Notes under the pieces: generated by a model
Told to the model about the DNA's origin: nothing
Seen by the model: the letters and a program-made list of their open reading frames with translations, nothing else
Databases searched by the model: none
NCBI GenBank assembly: GCA_947379865.1
Contig: CANCOY010000066.1
Coordinates: forward strand, 1-22,100
DNA length: 22,100 bases
Source of the DNA: Acetobacteraceae bacterium
Lineage (GTDB): Bacteria > Pseudomonadota > Alphaproteobacteria > Zavarziniales > Zavarziniaceae
Reading direction: 5' to 3'
Made by a program: the position numbers and the translations under genes
Shown here: positions 1 to 6,162 of the stretch, piece after piece
Numbering within the stretch: position 1 is the stretch's first letter
Layout of the letters: each line of letters opens with the position of its first letter

Positions 1-423
1 AACCAGACGGTCAGCGAATCAAAGACCTTCAACTTCAAGCTTGGCACCGCCTCACGCGATACCGACGTGCTGAAGTTCCAGATTGACGGCGTCACCACCC
101 AGGCCCTTGGCCTGAAGGGAACCAGTGTGGCGACCGAGGCTGAATCAAAAGCCGCATCGGCCGCCATCTCAGACGCCATTCTTAAGCTCAGCACCGTTCG
201 AGCAAATATCGGTGCGTCGCAGAACCGGCTGGAATTCGCCTCGACCAACCTGCAGACCTCGATCGAAAACACCGAAGCCGCGCGAAGCGATCTGCTGGAT
301 CTGGACGTTGCCAGCGAACTGACGACCTTTACCTCCAAGCAGATCCTGATGCAGGCGGGTGTCGCCATGTTGGCCCAGGCCAACAAGATGCCTGAAAATC
401 TGCTGCGTCTGTTCCCGCAATAA
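1..423 (+). CDS. fliC: Flagellin, C-terminal part (5' end outside window)
   Basis: The frame is open from base 1 to a TAA at 421-423, giving the last 140 residues of a flagellin, the filament subunit exported by the flagellar type III apparatus. The end matches the conserved flagellin C-terminal D0/D1 helices: LSTVRANIGASQNRLE, a conserved STNLQ-type helix, then SDLLDLDVASELT and a final Q-ILMQAGVAMLAQAN segment closing with LLRLF. This region packs the filament core and carries the part bound by the FliS chaperone in known systems. The upstream residues, with DTDVLKFQIDGV, look like the outer D1/D2 part. The stop codon overlaps the ATG of the next gene (TAATG), so the transcript may not end here. 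The symbol is generic; many alphaproteobacteria carry several flagellins and I cannot tell which copy this is. Confidence 0.93.
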   Translation, partial: NQTVSESKTFNFKLGTASRDTDVLKFQIDGVTTQALGLKGTSVATEAESKAASAAISDAILKLSTVRANIGASQNRLEFASTNLQTSIENTEAARSDLLDLDVASELTTFTSKQILMQAGVAMLAQANKMPENLLRLFPQ

Positions 424-998
424 TGTCTGCCCCGCCGAAACCTGACCCCGCCGGCCATGCGGACGCGCATGGTGGCGAGGGGGCGCCGCCTGCCTCCAGC
501 GGGAGTGACAGAAAATTCCTGCTGCTGGTTGGCGCAGGTGGCGGGCTTGGGGCATTCATCACGGGTCTGGCAATTGTTGCCCTGCTGGCGCCTGCGCCGC
601 CGCCGCCCCCCCCTCCACCGCCTGCCCCGCCCGTTATGGAGGCTAGCCCCGTCGACTTGCCGGAACTGGTCATCAAGGCCCAGCATGACGGCCGGCTTGT
701 GGCGCTTGCCCTGCGCATTTCGCTGGAGATGCAAACAAAGGGCAGTGCCCTGATCATCCAGTCACGCCTGCCCGCCTTCCAGGAGGCCTTCCTGGAATCT
801 GCGGAGCGACTTCTTGCGACATCAGGCTCAACAGTATCGGCCGACGCGCTTAAGGCTGCAGCCACAGGGGTGGCGAACGACATCATGTCGCGCACAAAGT
901 GCAGTGATCTTGCCCCCGCAACCCAGGCACAAGGATGTACACCGGGCTCGGAGTTTCCCGTTGGCTCTGCCTTCATCAGGAACATCGTGGCATATTGA
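423..998 (+). CDS. FliL-like single-span membrane protein with proline-rich linker
   Basis: 191 residues. The order is a short acidic/proline-rich cytoplasmic N-terminus, one membrane span at about residues 31-57 (Gly/Ala/Leu-rich), a run of about ten prolines, then a C-terminal domain. That domain has the plan of the FliL periplasmic domain: a beta segment (VALALRISLEM), a helix resembling the FliL region around LPEVRSRLL (here RLPAFQEAFLESAERLL), and a final strand SAFIRNIVAY where FliL ends in an AFILR-like strand. FliL proteins surround or stabilise the stator in the inner membrane. The ATG overlaps the flagellin TAA by one base and has no clear Shine-Dalgarno, so translation probably depends on ribosomes finishing flagellin. 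Family assignment rests on my reading of the fold pattern, not on close identity; true FliL lies at 2459-3157. Confidence 0.6.
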   Translation: MSAPPKPDPAGHADAHGGEGAPPASSGSDRKFLLLVGAGGGLGAFITGLAIVALLAPAPPPPPPPPPAPPVMEASPVDLPELVIKAQHDGRLVALALRISLEMQTKGSALIIQSRLPAFQEAFLESAERLLATSGSTVSADALKAAATGVANDIMSRTKCSDLAPATQAQGCTPGSEFPVGSAFIRNIVAY

Positions 999-1070
999 TG
1001 CCGCGCCGGCCCGAGATGACCCGCGCAAGGACCCAAACATCCCCCTTTGTGACGGCAGATCATGTCCCCT

Positions 1071-1083
1071 GTCCGTTACGGAC
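1071..1083. promoter_or_regulatory. 13-base palindrome upstream of the EAL-like gene
   Basis: GTCCGT-T-ACGGAC is a perfect dyad with six-base arms around one central base, in the 178-base gap between the FliL-like gene and the gene starting at 1177. It has the look of a small operator or a short RNA hairpin. The TCCGT/ACGGA half-sites also occur in the dyad upstream of flgK (11841-11858), with a different spacer. No promoter could be firmly assigned next to it. Function is unproven. Confidence 0.3.
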
Positions 1084-1142
1084 CCACCGTATGCCGAATT
1101 ATCCATTGCGGATTGAATTCACGCAGCCCCATGAGGAGTACG

Positions 1143-1193
1143 ATGGCCATAGTGCGGTCAGCGGGATCTGGTTCAAATGTTAGACACCCTTAA
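1143..1193 (+). CDS. Possible 16-codon leader ORF overlapping the next gene
   Basis: An ATG at 1143 sits four bases downstream of a strong Shine-Dalgarno (GAGGAG, 1133-1138) and opens a 16-residue frame, MAIVRSAGSGSNVRHP, ending at TAA 1191-1193. It runs past the ATG of the next gene (1177) in another frame. The downstream start has only weak Shine-Dalgarno complementarity, so ribosomes could load here and pass to 1177 by coupling. No known leader peptide family is recognised; chance occurrence is quite possible. Confidence 0.2.
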   Translation: MAIVRSAGSGSNVRHP

Positions 1194-2433
1194 GGCCTTT
1201 TTTGGTCGGCGGCGACGCCAGACCGCAGTGATGCCCGGCATGTCGTCGAGCACCATAGACCCGCGCCTGCGCCGCCTCGACGAGCTTGACGAGTTGGAGC
1301 GCGCGCTCAAGTCCATCCTGATGATCTCGCCCGAGCGGATGAATGGCAGGGTATTTGCCATCTCCCTTGATTCGATCCGGTCGCGCTATGGCAATTCCTG
1401 GGGCTATGTTGGTGACAAGGCGCGGCGCATCGCCCGCGACACCATCGACCGGATGGTCGGCAGCGGCGATATTATTGCCCCCGTGGGGGTGGTGGATTTC
1501 GCCCTGGTCATTGCCAGTACCTCCAAACGCGAAGCCGCCCCCCTCATCTTTCGGATGGACCAGGCGGTTATGGCGGCCATCACCGGTGAGGATCTGGGCC
1601 CGCTGGCAGTCACCGCCAAGGAAGTAACCATCGGGCGCGACGATGAACTCAAATTCCGGGCCATCAGTTTCCTCGACGTCCAGCGCGCCCGCGAATCCGA
1701 CAGCGGCCCCGGTATCGATCTTGAAGCGGAAATGGCTGAAGATGACGGCGGCGACGAAGAGTTTCCGTCGGCTGACAGCCTGATCCGGCAGGTTACCTTT
1801 GTCAGCAGACCCGTGATGGACATGGAAAGCCGCCAGACAGTCATGGAACGTCTGTGTGCCTCAGTCCCCCATCTCGACGAATCGGCCTCCGAGGCAGAGA
1901 TCGTCGAAGGCTTTGATGACCCCAGGCTCCGCGCCAAACTCGACCTGCGGGCGCTTCGACAGGCCCGCAAGGAACTGAAAGCGCTCTATGACGCCAAGGC
2001 AGGGCGAAGCATCGTGGCAGCTGTTGCCTTCGAGACGCTGGCCAATGCCTATACCCGCGGTCTCTATGTCAAATTGTGCCAGCGTATCCCGCCGCCCCTG
2101 CGCAAGTACCTGGCATTCGAACTCACCGATGTGCCCAGCGGGATCGCCAGCAGCCGTCTGATGGAAATCATGGGCGTGCTGAAGCCCTTTGGGACGGGAT
2201 CCCTGCTGCGCCTTGATGTTGGCTTCAAGGCTTTTGCGGCACTGGGAGATCTGGGCGCCATCGCCGTGGGTCCACAGGGCGCCTTTGCGGCCACGGCCGA
2301 GACAGAGGCGTTCTGCCGGGCCGCGCGCAGCAATGGCCTTAAGGTCTTTGCCGGAGGGCTGCAGAACCAGGATGGGATCGAAATGGCCCGGGCCTATGGC
2401 GTGGCCATGATCTACGGGCCGCACATCAACTAA
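1177..2433 (+). CDS. Protein with degenerate EAL-like (c-di-GMP phosphodiesterase-type) domain
   Basis: 418 residues, soluble, upstream of fliL with a 25-base gap. The C-terminal half (about 205-418) follows the EAL-domain order: FVSRPVMDMESRQ where EAL proteins have the QPIVDL strand, E224-R225-L226 at the EAL position, FELTD at 314-318 like the FEITE strand, PFGTGSLLRLD at 337-347 like the DDFGTGYSSL loop, and GLKVFAGGLQNQDGIEMAR like the VVAEGVET segment. The Asp pair of DDFGTG, the lysine of the KID strand and other metal-binding residues appear lost, so catalysis is unlikely; binding or scaffolding is more plausible. The N-terminal part (about 45-150) and the acidic stretch 185-196 match no domain I recognise with confidence. 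The start is ATG 1177; an in-frame stop at 1150 limits extension. A flagellar role is inferred from location only. Confidence 0.55.
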   Translation: MLDTLKAFFGRRRRQTAVMPGMSSSTIDPRLRRLDELDELERALKSILMISPERMNGRVFAISLDSIRSRYGNSWGYVGDKARRIARDTIDRMVGSGDIIAPVGVVDFALVIASTSKREAAPLIFRMDQAVMAAITGEDLGPLAVTAKEVTIGRDDELKFRAISFLDVQRARESDSGPGIDLEAEMAEDDGGDEEFPSADSLIRQVTFVSRPVMDMESRQTVMERLCASVPHLDESASEAEIVEGFDDPRLRAKLDLRALRQARKELKALYDAKAGRSIVAAVAFETLANAYTRGLYVKLCQRIPPPLRKYLAFELTDVPSGIASSRLMEIMGVLKPFGTGSLLRLDVGFKAFAALGDLGAIAVGPQGAFAATAETEAFCRAARSNGLKVFAGGLQNQDGIEMARAYGVAMIYGPHIN

Positions 2434-2458
2434 GACCACAGGATTTCGAGGACAACAC

Positions 2459-3157
2459 ATGTCGGGACCAAAGAAGGAAGCGCCAGCCGAAGAGGGTGCG
2501 GCCAAGCCAAAGGGGAAAGGCAAGCTTATTGTCATCCTTTTGCTGGTCATGCTCGTACTCGGCGGCGCCGGCGGGGCAGCTGCCTATTTCCTGCTGGGTA
2601 TCGGCAAGACCGAGGCAGCCGTGGCCGCGGATGAAGCCGGCCATGGCGGAGCCGATGCCCATGGCGATGCCGGTTCAGCTGGCGAAGAGGGTGGGGCGGC
2701 CCATGGCGAGGCAGGCGCTAAACCCGCAGGCGACCAGCATGCCGCTGCCGGGGAAAGCCCGGCCCACGCCCCGGCCAAGGAAGCTGAGGCGGAGCCCGCT
2801 GCGGCGGAAGGTGGCGGCCATGGCGGTGGTGGCGGTGAAGGGGGGGCTACGTCGGGCCCGCAATTCGTCAATGTTCCGCCATTGCTTGTAAATCTGAGTG
2901 GCGGGGCCCGCACACGTTTCCTGCGTCTGACCCTGGCCGTTGAGGTGAACGATTCCCACGGCAAGTCGACGCTTGAAGCGCAGATGCCAAAACTGATCGA
3001 CAGTATGCAGCTTTATTTGCGCACCCTGGGACTGGAGTCGTTCAACACCGTCGCCGGATTGACCACGGTACGGCACGACCTGCTTGCGCGGGTGAACCGG
3101 ATCGACCCCGGGATCGGCGCAAAGTCGGTGCTGTTCCAGGACCTGATGGTGCAATAA
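2459..3157 (+). CDS. fliL: Flagellar basal body-associated protein FliL
   Basis: 232 residues. A short basic N-terminus precedes one membrane span (about residues 21-47, IVILLLVMLVLGGAGG), then a long linker rich in Ala, Gly, His and Glu (about 55-135), and a canonical FliL domain: FVNVPPLLVNLSG, RTRFLRLTLAVEV, MPKLIDSMQLYLRTL, then SVLFQDLMVQ at the end. FliL sits in the inner membrane at the flagellar base and interacts with the stator to support motor function. The linker is longer than in E. coli FliL, as is common in alphaproteobacteria. Start ATG 2459 has GAGGA at 2448-2452 with six-base spacing. It follows the EAL-like gene by 25 bases and is probably cotranscribed with it. The next gene downstream is convergent. 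Confidence 0.93.
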   Translation: MSGPKKEAPAEEGAAKPKGKGKLIVILLLVMLVLGGAGGAAAYFLLGIGKTEAAVAADEAGHGGADAHGDAGSAGEEGGAAHGEAGAKPAGDQHAAAGESPAHAPAKEAEAEPAAAEGGGHGGGGGEGGATSGPQFVNVPPLLVNLSGGARTRFLRLTLAVEVNDSHGKSTLEAQMPKLIDSMQLYLRTLGLESFNTVAGLTTVRHDLLARVNRIDPGIGAKSVLFQDLMVQ

Positions 3158-3182
3158 CCCCGGCGGTGCTGCAGACCAGTCC

Positions 3183-3530
3183 CTATTCGGCGCCCTTGCA
3201 GAAGGCCTTCACGTCGTCGGGCTGGTCGCAGGTTGCGCCATTGCTGAACTTGACGTGCCGCCCTTCACGACGGGCGTCGAGGCCACTGGAAAACCTGATC
3301 CAGCCGGCGCTGCCGCGGTTTGCCGTAATGCCGTTGCTGAGAACAAGTGTGCCCTTTGGGCCAGGTGCCACCTTGATCCCGTTCGAAAGAACAAAGGTAT
3401 CTGCGTCGAGTGGCATGGCCGACAGCCCGTTGGAGCAGGTTACGCCTTCAACCGGCTGCAGATTGCAGGTGAAGTCAGTTTTGCCACCCTGAAGAACCAT
3501 GATGATCACAGCGACCTGGAGCGGACTCAT
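3183..3530 (-). CDS. Small protein of five 16-residue SNG repeats with four cysteines
   Basis: 115 residues, no family recognised. Ser-x-Gly triplets lie at residues 33-35, 49-51, 65-67, 81-83 (SSG) and 96-98, a spacing of 16, 16, 16 and 15, each preceded by C, L or F and followed by a small polar stretch and hydrophobic pair. Such regularity supports real coding on this strand and suggests stacked beta hairpins or a short beta-solenoid. Cysteines at 22 and 32 before or within the first repeat and 101 and 111 near the end could close the fold by disulfides, implying export. The N-terminus (LQVAVIIMVL) is hydrophobic but short for a signal peptide. An in-frame stop lies just upstream, so ATG 3530 is the longest ATG start; ATG 3500 is the alternative. 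It is oriented against fliL and divergent from the lipoprotein gene. Confidence 0.6.
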   Translation of the reverse strand: MSPLQVAVIIMVLQGGKTDFTCNLQPVEGVTCSNGLSAMPLDADTFVLSNGIKVAPGPKGTLVLSNGITANRGSAGWIRFSSGLDARREGRHVKFSNGATCDQPDDVKAFCKGAE

Positions 3531-4005
3531 GAATGAACCCCATCATCTTGATGCACCAGCCCATGATGCAACGATTGTGGGTGGGTTAGAAGAGGCGCGC
3601 CGCACCTCCGCCCAGGATCGCAGGCAATCGGCCGCCGGGGCCCTGCTCCTGCTTGCCCTGCTGCTGACCGGTTGCGGGATGCCGCGACAGGATGAGCTTT
3701 GGCCGCCAGAGGGCGCTGTCAGCAACCAGGTGCGCGCCCTGCAGAAGGGTGCCCTGAAAAGCAGCGAGTCTCCCGCGGCCGTCGACCCCGGTGCGGCTCA
3801 GAACGCGCAACCGGTTCCTGCGGTGCGGTGCATGGCAACGCTTGGAGCGGTCGACTGCTATCAGGATGACCCGCCCCCAGCGCCTGTGGCCGCACCTGTC
3901 GCCGCGCCCATGGCCGTTCCGGCAGCAACGCAAGTGGCACCGGTGGAGGCGCCGGTGGCTGCCCAGCCCCTGCCCCGCCCGCTGCCGCTTGCCCCCCTCA
4001 ATTGA
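3529..4005 (+). CDS. Putative lipoprotein with Ala/Pro-rich tail
   Basis: 158 residues from ATG 3529, which has GGAG at 3518-3521 with seven-base spacing; an earlier in-frame ATG pair at 3499 lacks such a site. An unusually long polar leader (about 37 residues) precedes the hydrophobic run ALLLLALLL and the lipobox LLTGC, with Cys49 as the predicted lipidated residue. The mature part includes a cysteine pair in RCMATLGAVDCYQ, a motif type I associate with small alphaproteobacterial lipoproteins, and a tail of repeated PVAAP/PMAVP-like units ending in proline-rich residues. Function is unknown; an envelope location is inferred. The start overlaps the start of the minus-strand repeat protein, and the end overlaps the end of the zinc-ribbon gene by eight bases. 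Confidence 0.7.
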   Translation: MNEPHHLDAPAHDATIVGGLEEARRTSAQDRRQSAAGALLLLALLLTGCGMPRQDELWPPEGAVSNQVRALQKGALKSSESPAAVDPGAAQNAQPVPAVRCMATLGAVDCYQDDPPPAPVAAPVAAPMAVPAATQVAPVEAPVAAQPLPRPLPLAPLN

Positions 4006-4591
4006 CGTTGATCGCCACGGCGACAACCCCGGCGGGCGGATTGGCCAGACGCAACTGCGCCTGGTGACTGCCACCTGCCGGTATCTCGGCCGACAAACGC
4101 TCGCACCAGCCAAATAGTTCGATGTCGTCCTTTCCCCGCAGGGCAATGCAGGCACGCGACAGCGGCTTGGCAAAGGATGACTTGTTTTCAACCTCAAAGC
4201 CGATGGTCAGGATGCCCTCTTCCACCCGACCCGAGAACTGGGGCGCGGCAACCCTGAGGGGCACGTCGATGACGGGCTCGGGAGCCGGCATCATGTAATA
4301 GGCCCCGCCGCCGCCGAGAGCGGCAATCAGGACCACTGCAATTCCAACAATCAGCAGCCGACGGCTCTTTTTGGGTGGTGCAGGCCTCGGCGGAAGCGGT
4401 CGGCTTTCCTCTTCTGGAGGGGCAAGCGACAAAGCCGGATGTTCCGCCAGTGGATCGATGTCCGGCCCCTCGGGCGGGCGGGCCTTCCACATGTGCTCGC
4501 ACACGGGACACGCCATCAGCCGGCCTTCCGGCGGGATCCGGAAACCTGCGAGGTCCAGTACTTCTTCGCATGACGGACAGGTAACTCTCAT
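3998..4591 (-). CDS. Zinc-ribbon membrane protein, DUF3426-like
   Basis: 197 residues. The N-terminus is a zinc ribbon of the MJ0042 type (C5-x2-C8 and C28-x2-C31, followed by W35). A proline-rich acidic linker, a basic KKSRR stop and one membrane span (about 79-101) follow. The C-terminal domain (about 105-197) reads like DUF3426: a strand-rich fold with FEVENKS, ALRGKDDIELF and an ANPPAGVVAVAINVN ending. It probably places a zinc ribbon in the cytoplasm and a beta domain in the periplasm. Start ATG 4591 is chosen because the ribbon begins right after it and AGGG lies eight bases upstream; the frame stays open to 4705 but that extension has no family features. It is divergent from flgB across a 165-base region. 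Role unknown; such proteins are often genomic neighbours of unrelated genes, so a flagellar link is not proven. Confidence 0.75.
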   Translation of the reverse strand: MRVTCPSCEEVLDLAGFRIPPEGRLMACPVCEHMWKARPPEGPDIDPLAEHPALSLAPPEEESRPLPPRPAPPKKSRRLLIVGIAVVLIAALGGGGAYYMMPAPEPVIDVPLRVAAPQFSGRVEEGILTIGFEVENKSSFAKPLSRACIALRGKDDIELFGWCERLSAEIPAGGSHQAQLRLANPPAGVVAVAINVN

Positions 4592-4658
4592 GGTACACAC
4601 CCTGCCAACCGGACGCTGAAACCGGATTTTCCGTACACTACCTAGCCGACAGCGCGAA

Positions 4659-4687
4659 CCAAAGTGGCGACGATGAAACCATTTTGG
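4659..4687. promoter_or_regulatory. Imperfect inverted repeat in the zinc-ribbon/flgB divergent region
   Basis: CCAAAGTGG (4659-4667) and CCATTTTGG (4679-4687) form nine-base arms with one mismatch and an 11-base spacer, so the arm centres are 20 bases apart, about two helical turns. This is the geometry of a dimeric regulator site. It lies in the only non-coding space from which flgB and the zinc-ribbon gene could be driven. No clear sigma-54 or sigma-28 promoter was found there. Assignment as an operator is inference. Confidence 0.3.
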
Positions 4688-4756
4688 AGAGATATAGCCG
4701 TGCAAGGCGAACGTGTTTGCGATTGTATTACTCTCGAAACACAGAATGGACCGGGC

Positions 4757-5146
4757 ATGGCGATCGGAACCAGTGATCTGCTAGCGTCGGCGATGAAGTG
4801 GTTGTCCTGGCGCGAAGGACTTCACAATCGCAATGTAAGCAATGTCGATGTCGCCGGTTTCGTGCCGACAGACGCGAAGCGCAGCTTTGCCGAAACGATA
4901 AATCGTGAGGCCAAGAGCAGCATTGGCATGATCCGCACCAGCGGCCTCCACCTTGAGGGCAAGCCAAAGGCGCTTGACGATATCGCCCAGACCCATGGCG
5001 AACCAAAGCTCAATGGCAATGAGGTGGTGCTGGAGACGGAGATGGCCAAGCTCACGGAGATTTCCGCGCAGAGCCAGCTGGCCTCGAGTGTCTACAAGAA
5101 GAACATGCAGTTCTTCAAGATCGTCCTCGGAACAAACAGGGGCTAG
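4757..5146 (+). CDS. flgB: Flagellar proximal rod protein FlgB
   Basis: 129 residues, the usual FlgB length. It starts with a helix (LLASAMKWLSWREGLHNRNVSNVDVAGF) that corresponds to the rod-protein signature; the usual N-x-A-N-x-D-T-P-G-Y reads NVSNVDVAGF here, so the TPGY turn is replaced by VAGF. The C-terminal helix (EMAKLTEISAQSQLASSVYKKN) is typical, ending in a short tail. FlgB forms the rod segment closest to the MS ring with FliE and is exported by the type III apparatus. ATG 4757 is chosen over an upstream GTG at 4664 because family members begin at this point; the Shine-Dalgarno is weak. flgC follows after four bases. It is first in a plus-strand run to fliG. Confidence 0.92.
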   Translation: MAIGTSDLLASAMKWLSWREGLHNRNVSNVDVAGFVPTDAKRSFAETINREAKSSIGMIRTSGLHLEGKPKALDDIAQTHGEPKLNGNEVVLETEMAKLTEISAQSQLASSVYKKNMQFFKIVLGTNRG

Positions 5147-5150
5147 ACCG

Positions 5151-5555
5151 GTGAAGCTTTCCGACCTTTTTGGCATGGCAGGCTCCGTCCTTGGCGCCCA
5201 GGCGACCCGCATCCGCACGATTTCGGAAAATCTTGCCAATGCCGATACGGCCTTTGGCAAGGACGACCTGCCTTATCGCCGGCGGACGACAGTCTTCCAG
5301 TCCAAGCTGGATCGTGCCCAGGGCTTCGAGAAGGTCAGCGTGCGCGAGATCGTCGAGGACGACAGCGAGGCGCAGCTGCGCTACGAGCCAAACCATCCGC
5401 TGGCTGATGCCAAGGGTTATGTGCGGTATCCGGACATCAACCCCATTCTCGAGATGGCCGACCTGCGCGATGCCGAGCGCAGCTACAAGGCCAACATGCA
5501 GATCGTGGAGAGCGCCAAGCGTCTCCTCCGGACCACGCTCGACGTGATCCGGTAA
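5151..5555 (+). CDS. flgC: Flagellar proximal rod protein FlgC
   Basis: 134 residues from a GTG start; AGGGG at 5138-5142, overlapping the end of flgB, sits eight bases upstream. The rod signature is clear: GSVLGAQATRIRTISENLANADTA, followed by PYRRRTTVF, the FlgC-type insertion in place of the TPGY turn. The C-terminus has YPDINPILEMADLRDAERSY and a final helix ANMQIVESAKRLLRTTLDVI, all standard for FlgC. It polymerises with FlgB, FlgF and FlgG to build the rod. The gene directly follows flgB and precedes fliE, the conserved order. Nothing unusual apart from the GTG start. Confidence 0.95.
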   Translation: MKLSDLFGMAGSVLGAQATRIRTISENLANADTAFGKDDLPYRRRTTVFQSKLDRAQGFEKVSVREIVEDDSEAQLRYEPNHPLADAKGYVRYPDINPILEMADLRDAERSYKANMQIVESAKRLLRTTLDVIR

Positions 5556-5575
5556 AGACATCAGGAGAACTGAAC

Positions 5576-5860
5576 ATGAAGATCACAACAGGTCAGGTAG
5601 GCCAGGCCGCCTCTCTTGGCCAGACCGCTTCTGGCGGTGGCGCTGGCAATTTCGGTGATGCGCTGCGCAAGGCTGCCGAGGAAGGCGCCCAGGCCCTGCA
5701 GAAGGCTGAAGGCACATCGCGGGCCGCCGCAATGGGAACCGCTGACCTTACGGACGTCGCAACGTCGATCTCGCGCGCCGAGGTGATGCTGGAATCCCTC
5801 GTCACCATCCGCGACAAGGTTGTGAGCGTCTACAACGACATCATCCGTACCCCAATCTAA
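5576..5860 (+). CDS. fliE: Flagellar hook-basal body protein FliE
   Basis: 94 residues, within the normal FliE range. A low-complexity Gly/Ala N-terminus leads into the helical core FGDALRKAAEEGAQALQKAE and the conserved C-terminal end ISRAEVMLESLVTIRDKVVSVYNDIIRTPI, which is diagnostic. FliE joins the MS ring to the rod and is among the first exported substrates. AGGAG at 5563-5567 with eight-base spacing supports ATG 5576. It lies 20 bases after flgC and eight before fliQ, so the set is almost certainly cotranscribed. Confidence 0.95.
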   Translation: MKITTGQVGQAASLGQTASGGGAGNFGDALRKAAEEGAQALQKAEGTSRAAAMGTADLTDVATSISRAEVMLESLVTIRDKVVSVYNDIIRTPI

Positions 5861-5868
5861 ACAGTCGC

Positions 5869-6162
5869 ATGAATGACCTGGTGCTCCTGTCCCTGGCACG
5901 TGACGCACTCTTCCTTACCTTGAAGGTTGCGGCGATACCGCTTGGGGTCAGTCTTCTGGTCGGTGTTGCGATCGCTTTTGTGCAGGCCATTGTCCAGATC
6001 CAGGAAATGACCGTCACCTTTGTGCCAAAGCTGATCGCCATGTTTCTAAGCCTCATCCTGTTTGGGCCTTTCATGGGCTCGAGCATGATCGAGTTCGGAA
6101 GGCACATGTTCGGCCTGTTGGCGGATTATGGCTCTACCGGCCTCGTCGGAGGTGGCGGATGA
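5869..6162 (+). CDS. fliQ: Flagellar type III export gate protein FliQ
   Basis: 97 residues, slightly longer than typical FliQ (about 89) because of a Gly-rich tail. Two membrane helices are visible, roughly residues 16-38 and 53-75, with the family signature QAIVQIQEMTVTFVPKLIAMFLSLILFGPFM between and across them. FliQ assembles with FliP and FliR into the export gate inside the MS ring. Here it is separated from fliP and fliR, which are not in the window, and joined to fliE, an arrangement seen in several alphaproteobacteria. The stop overlaps the fliM start (ATGA at 6159-6162). Confidence 0.95.
   Translation: MNDLVLLSLARDALFLTLKVAAIPLGVSLLVGVAIAFVQAIVQIQEMTVTFVPKLIAMFLSLILFGPFMGSSMIEFGRHMFGLLADYGSTGLVGGGG

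Noticed and set aside
1093..1100. GCCGAATT resembling a sigma-28 -10 element (GCCGATAA)
   Set aside because: No matching -35 TAAA at the proper distance.
3166..3536. Two plus-strand frames opposite the SNG-repeat gene
   Set aside because: Neither shows the periodicity seen on the minus strand; composition is irregular.
3586..4197. Minus-strand frame covering the lipoprotein gene
   Set aside because: The plus strand has a clean lipobox and ribosome site; the minus frame is Arg-rich with no motif.
4592..4705. Upstream extension of the zinc-ribbon protein
   Set aside because: Zinc ribbons of this type begin within a few residues of Met; the extension has no family support.
4703..4722. Sigma-54-like GG...GC upstream of flgB
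   Set aside because: Eleven bases separate GG (4706-4707) and GC (4719-4720) instead of the required ten, and the T of TGG is missing.
4664..4756. GTG start giving flgB 31 extra residues
   Set aside because: The extension is outside the FlgB family pattern and would overlap the regulatory region; ATG 4757 fits family length.
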